Assembly (NCBI GenBank): GCA_003819975.1
Contig: RPPU01000019.1
Span: forward strand, 1 to 17,726
Reading direction: 5' to 3'
Source: Desulfobacteraceae bacterium
GTDB lineage: Bacteria; Desulfobacterota; DSM-4660; Desulfatiglandales; HGW-15
Length of the DNA: 17,726 nucleotides
Shown in pieces: positions 1 to 7,579 of this stretch. The translations under genes and the position numbers were made by a program. The notes beneath the pieces are model-generated. The model saw only the letters and a list, made by a program, of their open reading frames with translations. It searched no databases and had not been told where the DNA came from. How positions within the stretch are numbered: the first letter of the stretch is position 1; each line of letters starts with the position of its first letter.

Positions 1-90
1 ATTTTCTTGGCGTCTTGGCGTCTTTGCGCGAGAAAAGGTTTTGGTTTTATCTATAATTTTTCGTCCCTATTTTAAAAAAAAAGTCTAAGC
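1..90. repeat. octamer-periodic fragment and upstream region of mlaC
   Basis: The first about 30 bases carry an 8-base periodic tract (TTGGCGTC twice, then TTTGCG). It resembles the CACCAC/TAAGACAC repeats found later near 2356 and 7549. The rest is AT-rich and probably holds the mlaC promoter, but no -35/-10 pair was convincing enough to place. The left part of this region lies outside the window. Confidence 0.45.
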
Positions 91-112
91 ACGGAGGAGG
101 AGAGTTCTTCTT

Positions 113-739
113 ATGTGGAATCTTAAAAAAACTTTTGGGATCAGCCTTGCGATTGTTTTTTTCCTGGTTCTGCAGCTGCCGGCTTGGGCCGGGGCGCCCA
201 CGGATAAAATCAAGCAAACCACGGAAAAAATCATCGCGATTTTAAAAGACCCCCAGCTGCAGGGCCCGGCCAAGACCCAGGCCAGGAACAAAAAATTGCG
301 GGAAGCGGCCGATGAGCGTTTTGACTGGGAAGAGATGGCCAAGCGCACCCTCGGCAAATACTGGAACGAGCGTACGCCTGAAGAGAAGAAGACCTTTGTG
401 CCGCTTTTTATCACTTTGTTGGAACGGAGTTACCTGGACAAAGTCCAGGGCTATTCGGGCGAGAAAGTTCATTACGCGGGCGAAAGCATCGACGGCAAAT
501 ACAGCGTGATCGACGTCAAGATCGTGACCGACAAAGGCCAGGAAATCGCGGTCAGTTATAAAATGAAGAATAAAGCAGACGATTGGTTCATCTATGACAT
601 TGTGGCGGAAGGCGTGAGCCTGGTGAATAACTATCGGGTGCAATTCAATTCCATTTTGGCCCAATCCCCTTATGCCGTGTTGATCAGGAAAATGGAAGAG
701 AAAATAGCTCAGCCGCAAGTATCGCCACCGCCGAAGTAA
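113..739 (+). CDS. mlaC: MlaC-like periplasmic phospholipid-binding protein (Tgt2/Ttg2D family)
   Basis: This 208-residue protein belongs to the MlaC/Ttg2D family (toluene tolerance, MlaC fold). In the family these are periplasmic carriers that shuttle phospholipids between MlaA at the outer membrane and the MlaFEDB complex at the inner membrane. Residues 1-26 form a Sec signal peptide: KK near the start, a hydrophobic core, and AWA just before the likely cleavage site. The mature part shows family traits: helix-rich N-terminus, DPQLQGPAKTQAR, then RFDWEEMAKRTLGKYW, FVPLFITLLERSYLDKV and a beta-rich section ending IVAEGVSLVNNYRVQF. The length is normal for MlaC. GGAGGAGG lies at 93-100, about 12 bases before the ATG, a slightly long spacing. 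The mlaA-like gene follows after 10 bases, so the two are almost certainly one operon. The transporter genes mlaD/E/F are not in the window and may lie upstream. Confidence 0.85.
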   Translation: MWNLKKTFGISLAIVFFLVLQLPAWAGAPTDKIKQTTEKIIAILKDPQLQGPAKTQARNKKLREAADERFDWEEMAKRTLGKYWNERTPEEKKTFVPLFITLLERSYLDKVQGYSGEKVHYAGESIDGKYSVIDVKIVTDKGQEIAVSYKMKNKADDWFIYDIVAEGVSLVNNYRVQFNSILAQSPYAVLIRKMEEKIAQPQVSPPPK

Positions 740-749
740 GGATGGATTT

Positions 750-1679
750 ATGAAAAATAAAGCGATTCTTATTTGGATGGTCTCTTTTTTGGTTTGGCCG
801 GTTTTTTTCGCCGCGGCCAATGACAACGGACGGGATCGAGTCGAAGCAACCGATCCGGTTTGGAATCAGACGGCTTCTGCAGAGGATTCGGAAGCGGGAA
901 TCGGTTATTCGGAGATGTCCTTGACGGACCGGTCCGATTTCATGGCTTTTGAGGAGGTTCCCGCCACAGCGGGCCGTTTGGCTTATGCCGATGAACCGTG
1001 GCCGGAGGAGATCGACATGGCCGCCCTGGGTCAGGAAGATGAAGAAGATCTTTATGTCGAAGAACCGATCGATACCATTGCCGACCCTTTGGAGCCGATG
1101 AACCGGGCCTTTTTCGCCTTTAACGATAAATTCTATGCTTGGTTGTTAAAGCCGGTCACGAAGGTCTATAAAAAAGTGACTCCTCAAAAAGCCCGGACCG
1201 GCATTAAAAATTTTTTTTACAATCTGGGATTTCCGGTCCGCTTTGTCAATTGCCTTTTGCAGTTTAAAGGCGAAGGGGCCGGCATGGAATTCGGCCGTTT
1301 TATCGTCAATTCAACCATCGGCCTGGGCGGCGTCATGGATGTGGCCACCGAGAGTTGTCAGTATAAGCATTATGACGAGGATTTCGGGCAGACCCTCCAG
1401 TTTTACGGTTTCGGTAACGGGTTCTATATCGATTGGCCTATTTTGGGGCCTTCCAGTCTGACCGATTCGATCGGCGCGGCAGGCGATTCATTTTTGGATC
1501 CGCTGAAATATGCGAAAATCAGATCCAGAAACCGACTGTATGTCAGAGCGCTCAAAGGGATCAACGGAGCCGGTTTTCTGCTCGATGAATATGACGCACT
1601 CAAAGATTCCGCGCTGGATCCTTATATCGCCCTGCGGGACGCCTATTATCAGTACCGGCAGAAGAAGGTGAAGGAGTAA
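750..1679 (+). CDS. mlaA: MlaA/VacJ-like outer-membrane lipid asymmetry protein
   Basis: The C-terminal two thirds, residues about 112-300, are a clear MlaA (VacJ) domain. It has DPLEPMNRAFFAFNDKFY, the NFFYNLGFPVRFVNCLLQ helix, RFIVNSTIGLGGVMDVA, EDFGQTLQFYGFGNGFYI and LDPYIALRDAYYQYR near the end. MlaA removes mislocalised phospholipids from the outer leaflet and passes them to MlaC, the product of the gene just upstream. Residues 1-23 form a hydrophobic signal-like segment. It has no lipobox cysteine, although classical MlaA is a lipoprotein. Residues about 24-111 are a long acidic, low-complexity extension not found in the compact Escherichia coli protein. The start ATG follows an AAGGATGG that overlaps the mlaC stop, consistent with translational coupling. 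An inverted heptamer repeat follows the stop. Confidence 0.87.
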   Translation: MKNKAILIWMVSFLVWPVFFAAANDNGRDRVEATDPVWNQTASAEDSEAGIGYSEMSLTDRSDFMAFEEVPATAGRLAYADEPWPEEIDMAALGQEDEEDLYVEEPIDTIADPLEPMNRAFFAFNDKFYAWLLKPVTKVYKKVTPQKARTGIKNFFYNLGFPVRFVNCLLQFKGEGAGMEFGRFIVNSTIGLGGVMDVATESCQYKHYDEDFGQTLQFYGFGNGFYIDWPILGPSSLTDSIGAAGDSFLDPLKYAKIRSRNRLYVRALKGINGAGFLLDEYDALKDSALDPYIALRDAYYQYRQKKVKE

Positions 1680-1682
1680 TTA

Positions 1683-1785
1683 GGGTTCCGGGGTTCAAGG
1701 TTCACGGTTCAAAGTTGGAGAGCAAGACATGATCCATTAACCGTGATCCGTAAACCGTGAACTGTGAACCGTGAACTTGAGAACT
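1683..1785. repeat. inverted pair of heptamer-periodic repeats (GGTTCAC / GTGAACC)
   Basis: The left arm (about 1683-1714) repeats GGTTCAA and GGTTCAC with a period of 7. The right arm (about 1738-1785) holds the complement, CCGTGAA and CTGTGAA, also with period 7. About 25 unrelated bases separate the arms, so a transcript could fold into a long imperfect hairpin. It sits between mlaA and the adenosyltransferase gene and could end transcription, but it lacks a U-run. The same heptamer reappears at 14151-14242. Confidence 0.75.
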
Positions 1786-1824
1786 TAAGTAGTCACGGAA
1801 ATACAACAAAGGATTGTCAATCGT

Positions 1825-2355
1825 ATGCCTTCACAAGGTTTGATCATGATTCATACCGGCGACGGCAAGGGCAAAACCACCGCCGCCATGGGCCTGGCGC
1901 TCAGAGCCGCCGGGCACCAACTCAAATGCCTGATGATCCAGTTTATCAAGGGGTCTTGGGCCTATGGGGAATTGGAAGCAATAAAAAAGCTGCAACCTTA
2001 TTTTGAGATCATTCCCATGGGCAAGGGGTTCATCCGTTTCGATCAAGGCGGCCCCACGCCCGAGGATATTCAGGCGGTCCGGGAGACTTGGGATTTTTTT
2101 ATGGCGCAGATGCAATCGGGCCGTTATGATCTGATTATTTTGGATGAAATCAATTATGTGCTCGATTATCGATTACTGCCCGTTCAAGAAGTCGTGGACG
2201 CATTGAAAAACAAGCCCGCGCGTCTTCATTTGATTTTAACCGGCCGGAACGCCAAGCCCGAGATCGTGGAACTGGCCGATCTGGTCACGGAAATGAAGGA
2301 GATCAAGCATCCCTATCGAAAAGGCATTCGGGCGCAAAAGGGGATCGAGTTTTAA
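1825..2355 (+). CDS. cobO: Cob(I)yrinic acid a,c-diamide adenosyltransferase (CobO/BtuR family)
   Basis: This 176-residue protein matches the CobO/BtuR/CobA family, which uses ATP to adenosylate cob(I)alamin or cob(I)yrinic acid a,c-diamide and so makes the AdoCbl coenzyme. The diagnostic P-loop GDGKGKTTAAMGLALRAAG starts near residue 12. It is followed by the family blocks MIQFIKGSW, ILDEINYVLDYRLL (Walker B-like DE), LILTGRNAKPEIVELADLV and the C-terminal EMKEIKHPYRKGIRAQKGIE. The length is normal. The ATG is preceded by AAAGGA at 1808-1813. Inverted repeats lie on both sides, so it probably stands alone rather than in a cobalamin operon. That fits a salvage or assimilation role. A link to AdoCbl-dependent methylmalonyl-CoA mutase and the acyl-CoA dehydrogenase downstream is possible but is inference. 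Confidence 0.92.
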   Translation: MPSQGLIMIHTGDGKGKTTAAMGLALRAAGHQLKCLMIQFIKGSWAYGELEAIKKLQPYFEIIPMGKGFIRFDQGGPTPEDIQAVRETWDFFMAQMQSGRYDLIILDEINYVLDYRLLPVQEVVDALKNKPARLHLILTGRNAKPEIVELADLVTEMKEIKHPYRKGIRAQKGIEF

Positions 2356-2432
2356 CACCACTAAGACACCAAGACGCTAAGACACTAAGATTGCCATTTT
2401 AAAGAACTTTGTGTCTTAGTGTCTTGGTGGTG
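2356..2432. repeat. octamer-periodic inverted repeat (CACCAC ... GTGGTG)
   Basis: It starts at the base after the cobO stop. The left arm (2356-2389) begins CACCAC and continues in an exact 8-base period: TAAGACAC, CAAGACGC, TAAGACAC, TAAG. After about 17 bases the right arm (about 2407-2432) gives the complement, ending CTTGGTGGTG. The arms could form a hairpin of more than 20 pairs, which may act as a bidirectional or Rho-assisted terminator. A half copy in the right-arm orientation lies at 7549-7573. Confidence 0.8.
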
Positions 2433-2494
2433 AACAAAGAATCCGCGGTTTTTTGCGATTAGCTGCGGTAAATTTATGTAAGGAGAATGTGACT

Positions 2495-4111
2495 ATGTCT
2501 GTGCAATCTAAAATGGATCCGGAAACCCTATCCATGATCTTGGATACGCTGACCAAACTGGAAAAAGAAAAATTGACCGTCACCACAAAACTGGAGTTGG
2601 ACCAAAAAGGCGAATTCCCCATGGAGCTGGCTCGTTTTATGTTGGGGCCGGAAGTGGCTTTGCATCTCATCTTTATCCCGGCCGAATACGGCGGCCTGGG
2701 AGCGGGCGCGCGCGAGATCGCCGTTGTTTCCGAAAAAATGGCCAAGATCGATTTGGGTATTGCCACTTCTTTTTTGGCCAGTTGCCTGGGCATGGACCCG
2801 ATTCGGGTCGGATCCACGCCGGCGCAAAAAGAAAAATATATCACGATGGTGGCTGAAAAAGGTTTTATCCTGGCTTACGGCGTCACTGAACCGGAAGCCG
2901 GTTCCAATGTCCAATCGCTCAAGACCAAAGCCGAAAGAGTGCTGGATGAAAGCGGCAAAGTGAAGGGGTACCGGCTCAACGGCCAAAAGCAGTTTATCAC
3001 CAATGGCGGATTGGCCGACCTCTACACCATTTTGGCCAATACGCCCGAGGGGCCTTCCTTTTTTATCGTGGAAGCCGGAGCTCCGGGGTTGATCCCCGGC
3101 AAGCATGAAGACAAGCACGGGATTCGGGCCTCGAACACTTGCCCCCTGACTCTTGAAGATCTCTATGTGCCGGTTGAAAATTTGGTGAGCGGCGTGGAAG
3201 GCCAGGGGCTCAAGCAGGCCAATGAAGTCTTCGGCTATACCCGTTTGATGGTGGCCACTTTCGGCTTGGGGGCCGGCATGGCCGCTCTGGAAAAAACTAT
3301 TGCCTATGCCAAGCAGCGGGTGCAATTCGGAACGCCCTTGACCGAAAAACAGGGTTATACGCATAAACTGCTTGTCCCCAATGCGGTGCGCCTGGAAGCG
3401 GCGCGGGCCTATGTGGAACATGTGGGCGATCGAATCGATTCGGGCGAGGCCGGCCTGGAAGTGGAGGGTTCGATTGCCAAGTATTTCGCGACCGAAGCCG
3501 GGGATGTCATGGCCAATGACGCCATTCAGGGGTTGGGCGGCTACGGGTATATCCGGGAATATGAAGTGGAGAAAATCAAGCGCGACGTCAAAATCACGAC
3601 TATTTTCGAGGGCACCAGCGAGATTCAGCAGAGCATTATTTCCACTTTCCGTCTGCGCGACACGGTGCGTTCCAAAGGGGGGTATTACACCGACATGGCC
3701 GGCGCTCTGGAAGCCTTGGCCGAAGAGACCGGCGGCCCTTGGCTGGCAACCGGGATCCGGGCGCTCAACGATCTGATTCTGGATGTGCGCAAGGTCAAGT
3801 TGACCAAAGCGCAATATGTGATGTTCCTGTTGGCGGAATTGATGACCTGGTGCGAAGTCGCGGATACCCTTTGCCGTAAAGCCGCGCTGAAGCCGGCCGG
3901 CGAGCGTTCTCCGGAATTTCTTTCGGCCGCGGCGCGTTTGTTCGCCAATGAAGCCATGGGCAAGATTTACCTGCACGGTCTCAAGATTCTTCAGAACCAT
4001 GCCGGCGATATGGCCGCGTCGTCCGCTAAAATCAGAGGCCTCAAGATGGAGGTCGGCGTCGGGGAGCCTATTAAGGATATGGATCTCATTGCCGCGGAAT
4101 TGGTGAGATAA
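2495..4111 (+). CDS. Acyl-CoA dehydrogenase
   Basis: An FAD-dependent acyl-CoA dehydrogenase of about 538 residues. Such enzymes introduce the alpha-beta double bond in acyl-CoA and pass electrons to ETF. Visible family motifs are YGVTEPEAGSNVQSLKTKA (the usual TEP-x-AGSD flavin site), YRLNGQKQFITNGGLAD, RVQFGTPLTEKQGYTHKLL and AIQGLGGYGYIREYEVEKIK followed by RDVKITTIFEGTSEIQ. The Glu of FEGTSE is near residue 372, the position of the catalytic base in medium-chain enzymes. An extra helical domain of about 140 residues follows the canonical core, as in longer ACADs. I place the start at 2495 because AAGGAG lies just before it. An upstream in-frame start at 2453 would add 14 residues with no ribosome binding site. 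Substrate chain length cannot be read from the sequence, and no ETF or hydratase gene lies beside it. Confidence 0.9.
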   Translation: MSVQSKMDPETLSMILDTLTKLEKEKLTVTTKLELDQKGEFPMELARFMLGPEVALHLIFIPAEYGGLGAGAREIAVVSEKMAKIDLGIATSFLASCLGMDPIRVGSTPAQKEKYITMVAEKGFILAYGVTEPEAGSNVQSLKTKAERVLDESGKVKGYRLNGQKQFITNGGLADLYTILANTPEGPSFFIVEAGAPGLIPGKHEDKHGIRASNTCPLTLEDLYVPVENLVSGVEGQGLKQANEVFGYTRLMVATFGLGAGMAALEKTIAYAKQRVQFGTPLTEKQGYTHKLLVPNAVRLEAARAYVEHVGDRIDSGEAGLEVEGSIAKYFATEAGDVMANDAIQGLGGYGYIREYEVEKIKRDVKITTIFEGTSEIQQSIISTFRLRDTVRSKGGYYTDMAGALEALAEETGGPWLATGIRALNDLILDVRKVKLTKAQYVMFLLAELMTWCEVADTLCRKAALKPAGERSPEFLSAAARLFANEAMGKIYLHGLKILQNHAGDMAASSAKIRGLKMEVGVGEPIKDMDLIAAELVR

Positions 4112-4118
4112 AAGCAGT

Positions 4119-4150
4119 TTAGGCTGAAGGCTATAGGCTGTTAGCACAGG
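4119..4150. repeat. heptamer-periodic tract (GGCTGAA / GGCTATA)
   Basis: Shortly after the acyl-CoA dehydrogenase stop, GGCTGAA, GGCTATA and GGCTGTT follow each other with period 7. The sequence differs from the heptamers at 1683 and 13750 but has the same period. No function is evident. Confidence 0.55.
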
Positions 4151-4160
4151 AAAAGAATAT

Positions 4161-4427
4161 TTAACCGCTGACCTTGATCCGATAGCCGCAGACGAAGATG
4201 AATCTTTTCCCCGCTCGACTTGAGCGGGGAAAAAATATCCTCTGCGTAAAACAGAAATGATTTATTTATTAACGCGCCGTGTTGAAGTTCCAGTCGGTGG
4301 AATACGAATGCTGAAATTTGTAAGGAAAATAGCGCAAACTCGCCCTTTGGGCGCGATAGGTTATCGTTCCGCAGTCGCGGAACGATAAATCTTTATCTGC
4401 GGCCATCTGTCCGGAGTCTGCGGTTAA
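4161..4427. mobile_element. MITE-like modular hairpin element, copy 1 (267 bp)
   Basis: The ends are inverted. The left starts TTAACCGC and the right ends GCGGTTAA. The match continues imperfectly for about 35-40 bases (GCCGCAGA near the left; TCTGCGGC near the right). Inside are hairpin 1 at 4205-4233, with 12-base arms TTTTCCCCGCTC and GAGCGGGGAAAA and loop GACTT; then about 105 bases of spacer; mini-hairpin GCCC-TTT-GGGC at 4342-4352; linker GCGATAGG; and hairpin 2 at 4361-4388, with arms TTATCGTTCCGC and GCGGAACGATAA and loop AGTC. No protein is encoded. Related copies lie at 9211-9556, 10144-10436, 12219-12510 and 12505-12914. Mobility is inferred from copy number and inverted ends. No target duplication was confirmed. 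Confidence 0.75.
4205..4233. repeat. hairpin 1 of element copy 1 (loop GACTT)
   Basis: A perfect 12-base-pair stem with a 5-base loop, repeated in related form at 9255, 10164, 12327 and 12524. The arms end in A/T runs on both sides, so it could also terminate transcription in either direction. Confidence 0.85.
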
Positions 4428-4450
4428 TAAATTTTCTGTTGATCTCATGT

Positions 4451-4484
4451 TTCACGGGATTAATCTTGTTAATCCTGTCTCATC
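4451..4484. repeat. GGATTAA-type periodic repeat fragment
   Basis: The tract contains GGGATTAATC, TTGTTAATCC and TGTCTCATCC. Read on the minus strand it is the widespread ACAGGATTA / ACAAGATTA type of intergenic repeat, with a period near 9. A second fragment (GACAGGATTAGCAGGATG) lies near 9171-9190. The 4428-4541 gap holds nothing else except the helicase ribosome binding site. Confidence 0.45.
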
Positions 4485-4527
4485 CTCTTTTATTCCATCG
4501 GCAATCGGTTGTCGTCCGATGTCGGTT

Positions 4528-4533
4528 AGGGAG
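4528..4533 (+). promoter_or_regulatory. Shine-Dalgarno for the TTG-started helicase
   Basis: AGGGAG lies 8 bases before TTG at 4542. No in-frame ATG lies near the N-terminus, and the residues after this TTG (SDDRRPSKPGHRRR) lead directly into the protein. I therefore take TTG as the start. Confidence 0.65.
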
Positions 4534-4541
4534 CAAAATTA

Positions 4542-7259
4542 TTGAGTGACGATCGCAGGCCAAGCAAACCGGGGCATCGGCGCCGGACCGGCAAACGGTT
4601 TCAGAGCCGTAAAAAAGTGCACCCTAAAAAGAGTCCTGACGATTCACGGCTCGATCCGCAACTCAAGAAAATCTTCAACCGAATCGGCGTGCCCGCGGCC
4701 CGGTCTTTTCAGCCCGATCCTTTTCAATTGGAAGCCCTGCACCGGCTTGAGCGGCACGATGTAATCGTGAGCGCGCCCACCGGCGCGGGCAAAACCTGGA
4801 TTGCTTCCCAGGCGATTCAAATGTATTTGGCCAAGGGGTTGCGGGCTTGGTATGCATCGCCCTTGAAAGCCCTTTCCAATTCCATTTACCGGGAGTTCAA
4901 CCGGATTTTCGGCTCCGAATCCTGCGGCATCCTGACCGGCGACCGCAAGGAAAATCCGGATGCGCCCATTGTGGTGGGCACGACCGAAATCCTGCGCAAT
5001 CAACTCTATGACGCCATGCAAGCCGGAACCGACCTCCCGGCCGATCTGGTGGTTCTGGATGAAGCCCATTATCTGAGCGATCCGGACCGGGGCGTGGTTT
5101 GGGAAGAGACCCTGATTTACTTACCGCCCCGGGTGCGCTTGCTTTTGCTTTCCGCCACGATTTCCAATGCCCACGAAGTGAGCGACTGGCTGACGCAAAA
5201 TCGCGGGGTTCCGGCCCGGGTGGTTTGGGCCGATCAACGCCCGGTGCCGCTCGAAATGCTTTTTCTTTTTCCGGACGGATCGATTACGCCTTTATCGGGC
5301 GCCAAAGGGTTGACTCCGCGGGTGAAGAAGTTTATTTACTCGCACGCGGCGAAATCCGACCGGGAGTCCTCCAGGCCGCACTACGGCGATATTATCGACC
5401 GCCTGCGCGAATTTAATCTGCTTCCCGCTATTTTCTTTCTGAAATCGCGATTGGATTGCGACAAGGCTTTGTTGAGCTGCCGGCCGCTCCGGAACTCGGA
5501 ACAGACCCGGGAACGGCTGCGCGGCGAGGTCCGTCTGTTTTTGGAACGGTACCCCCATCTGAAAGGCCATCGTCAAATGCGCGCCTTGCAGGAGAGCTTG
5601 GTGGGAGCGCATCATGCCGGTCAGCTTCCTTATTGGAAAGTGCTGATCGAATCCATGATGAATAAAGGTTATCTCGAAGCTATTTTTTCGACTTCCACGG
5701 TGGCGGCGGGCGTGAATTTTCCGGCCCGCACCGTGGTGCTGGTGCAGAGCGACCGGTTCAACGGCCGGCAGTTCGCCGACCTGACCGCCACGGAACTGCA
5801 CCAGATGACCGGCCGGGCCGGAAGGCGCGGCAAGGACAATGTCGGCTTTGCGCTGGTGTTGCCCGGCCGCCATCAGGATCCGCAACTGATCCACGAGCTC
5901 AAAGATTCGCCGCCCGAGCCGGTGCGCAGCCAGATCCGCATCAATTTTTCCATGACCCTGAATCTGCTCCTTTCGCACCGGCCCAATGAGGTGCACGGGC
6001 TGTTGGAACGCTCTTTCGCCGGTTTTCAGGAAAAAAGGTATCCGGCCCCCTACCGCGAGTATTGGGAGAATTTACTGAGCCGGCTCAAACTCCTGCTGCC
6101 CGAGGCGTGCTGCGATCACGGCGACCCCTATGAAATCCTCGAATATATCCGGCTGCGCAACGAGTTGAATCATGCGGGCCGGCGCTCCGATCGGCCGACC
6201 CGGTCCGCGGCGGCGCTGAATACTTTGAAGACGCTTTTGACGCCGGGCCGCCTTTTTTTGCACCGCAATCGGGGTATTTATCTCGTTTTGCATGTCAGCC
6301 GGGAAAAGAATCGCCTGCTTTACCGAGCCCATGATATTGAAAAAACCCCGCGTTTTCGCAAAGGTCGCCTGCACGGCAAAAGGGTGGACCTTCAAAAAAT
6401 AGACGGTGTTTACGATTTAGTGCTCGATATTTCCGGAGCCGATTCGATCGAAAAAATTCAAGACCTGTTTCAGACCGTGCCGCGGGATTTAAATCCGCTG
6501 CCCCTTGAGACTCCGGAAGACCGGCCGGGCCGGGATCGTCTCGACCCTATCGAACAAAAACTTCAGGAGATTCCCTGCCGGGCGTGCGGGCATTTCAAAA
6601 TTTGTCACGGCAAAGAAAAAAGCGAGTTAAGGAAGGGGTTGCGCGAATTTCAATCCCTGACCGCGCAGTTGGAACATATGCCCGGCGGACTGTGGCTCAG
6701 TTTTAAAAGACACCTGCGGTTTTTGCGCGAATGCGGCTTTGTGGATGAATCGGATCGCCTGACCCCGGACGGGATTTGGGCTTCGCAATTGCGTCTGGAC
6801 CATCCGCTCCTGATCGCCGAAGCTATTCGCAAAGAGGGTTTCCGGAACCTGGCTCCGGAATTCATTGCCGGCGGCATCGCGCCTTTTGTCTGGGATCGGG
6901 CCCAAGAGGTCGATTTTGCGCCGGCCTGGACCGTGGATTATCAGGAGATGATCGCCGTGTTCAAACAGATCCTGGCCCAAATGGAGCAGATCCGGGAGAT
7001 GCTGGGTATGCGGGGTTTTGAAAACCCGCAGATTTTCTTCTGGCCCACGATTGCGCTCTATGCCTGGGCCAAAGGCCTGACCTGGAAAGAGCTTCTGCTG
7101 CTGATCCCGATCGATGAAGGCGATTTGGCTTCCATGATCATCCGTACGGCCGATCATTTGCGCCAGGTGGCCAATTTAAAGGCCACGCACCCGGACCTGG
7201 CTGCGCGGGCGCGCGAGGCGGTCGGGTTGATCTTGCGCGAACCGGTGCTGGTCGATTAA
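4542..7259 (+). CDS. DEAD/DEAH-box superfamily 2 helicase, Ski2/Mtr4 (HelY)-like
   Basis: A 905-residue ATP-dependent helicase of superfamily 2, Ski2/Mtr4-like by motif pattern, probably acting on RNA. Residues 1-40 are a basic tail (GKRFQSRKKVHPKK). Motif I SAPTGAGKT is at 77-85, motif II DEAH at 173-176, motif III SAT at 204-206 and motif VI QMTGRAGRRG at 421-430. A FQLEAL Q-like motif precedes motif I. The TSTVAAGVNFPARTVV block before motif VI is typical of Ski2-like enzymes. The C-terminal half has helical and winged-helix-like segments. It also has a cysteine cluster C679-x2-C682-x5-C688 followed by His689, which suggests a metal or Fe-S site. The gene stands alone, and its stop is followed at once by a T8/A8 hairpin. 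The exact substrate (rRNA, mRNA decay or DNA) cannot be told. Confidence 0.88.
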   Translation: MSDDRRPSKPGHRRRTGKRFQSRKKVHPKKSPDDSRLDPQLKKIFNRIGVPAARSFQPDPFQLEALHRLERHDVIVSAPTGAGKTWIASQAIQMYLAKGLRAWYASPLKALSNSIYREFNRIFGSESCGILTGDRKENPDAPIVVGTTEILRNQLYDAMQAGTDLPADLVVLDEAHYLSDPDRGVVWEETLIYLPPRVRLLLLSATISNAHEVSDWLTQNRGVPARVVWADQRPVPLEMLFLFPDGSITPLSGAKGLTPRVKKFIYSHAAKSDRESSRPHYGDIIDRLREFNLLPAIFFLKSRLDCDKALLSCRPLRNSEQTRERLRGEVRLFLERYPHLKGHRQMRALQESLVGAHHAGQLPYWKVLIESMMNKGYLEAIFSTSTVAAGVNFPARTVVLVQSDRFNGRQFADLTATELHQMTGRAGRRGKDNVGFALVLPGRHQDPQLIHELKDSPPEPVRSQIRINFSMTLNLLLSHRPNEVHGLLERSFAGFQEKRYPAPYREYWENLLSRLKLLLPEACCDHGDPYEILEYIRLRNELNHAGRRSDRPTRSAAALNTLKTLLTPGRLFLHRNRGIYLVLHVSREKNRLLYRAHDIEKTPRFRKGRLHGKRVDLQKIDGVYDLVLDISGADSIEKIQDLFQTVPRDLNPLPLETPEDRPGRDRLDPIEQKLQEIPCRACGHFKICHGKEKSELRKGLREFQSLTAQLEHMPGGLWLSFKRHLRFLRECGFVDESDRLTPDGIWASQLRLDHPLLIAEAIRKEGFRNLAPEFIAGGIAPFVWDRAQEVDFAPAWTVDYQEMIAVFKQILAQMEQIREMLGMRGFENPQIFFWPTIALYAWAKGLTWKELLLLIPIDEGDLASMIIRTADHLRQVANLKATHPDLAARAREAVGLILREPVLVD

Positions 7260-7318
7260 GGTTTTTTTTGAAGCAAAAAAAACCTATAACGCCCTACGGG
7301 CTATTTGAAATCTTTTTT
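7260..7318 (-). repeat. solo hairpin element, minus orientation (GCCCGTAGGGC + T8/A8 hairpin)
   Basis: Directly after the helicase stop is hairpin GGTTTTTTTT-GAAGC-AAAAAAAACC, then CTATAAC, mini-hairpin GCCC-TAC-GGGC at 7291-7301 and ATTTGAAATCTTTTTTACCGC. Reverse-complemented, it matches the elements at 10098-10144, 12911-12972 and 13579-13647 almost base for base. It may serve as the 3' end of the helicase transcript. Confidence 0.8.
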
Positions 7319-7348
7319 ACCGCAGACTTAGGTCAGATGGCCGCAGAT
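7318..7348. repeat. isolated terminal inverted repeat (ACCGCAGACTT ... GCCGCAGA)
   Basis: ACCGCAGACTTAGGTCAGAT followed by GGCCGCAGAT matches the left end of the full elements at 4161 and 9211, but no GACTT-loop hairpin follows. It marks a truncated copy or the right end of the minus-oriented solo element. Confidence 0.65.
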
Positions 7349-7350
7349 TA

Positions 7351-7536
7351 TTTCACCGCAAAGACGCAGAGTTCGCAGAGGTTTTTATTTTTTCCTTTTG
7401 GTAGAGATACCCAAAAGGAAAAGCCAACCGGCCCTGCGGGCGGCTGGCTTGGTTTTATTTTGAATGTTCAATTTTAGAATCATTGAAGCATGCCTTAAAT
7501 AATAATCTCAGCGTCCTTTGCGCCTTTGCGGTGAAA
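7351..7536. mobile_element. small inverted-repeat element with TTTCACCGC ends (186 bp)
   Basis: The left end, TTTCACCGCAAAGACGCAGAG, and the right end, reading CTTTGCGCCTTTGCGGTGAAA, are inverted copies. Inside, on the minus strand, are mini-hairpin GCCC-GCA-GGGC (7431-7441), a CGGTTGGCTT linker and a long hairpin (7390-7422). Its arms are TTTTCCTTTTGG and CCAAAAGGAAAA. The interior thus has the same mini-hairpin, linker and long-hairpin layout as the TTAACCGC family, with different stems and different ends. It covers most of the 320-base gap between the convergent helicase and M1 peptidase genes. No coding potential is seen. Confidence 0.6.
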
Positions 7537-7548
7537 AAGTCCTAAAAA

Positions 7549-7573
7549 CTTCGTGTCTTAGAGTCTTGGTGGT
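7549..7573. repeat. half copy of the GTGTCTTAG ... CTTGGTGGT repeat
   Basis: It contains TTCGTGTCTTAGAGTCTTGG then TGGT and matches the right arm of the inverted repeat at 2356-2432. It stands alone just beyond the stop of the minus-strand peptidase gene. Confidence 0.6.
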
Positions 7574-7579
7574 AGAAAT

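Noticed and set aside
2528..4147. 539-codon open frame on the minus strand opposite the acyl-CoA dehydrogenase
   Set aside because: The plus strand carries unmistakable acyl-CoA dehydrogenase motifs. The minus frame is a codon-bias shadow with no recognisable domain.
5292..5996. 234-codon minus frame inside the helicase gene
   Set aside because: It lies fully within conserved helicase coding sequence and has no family motifs or ribosome site.
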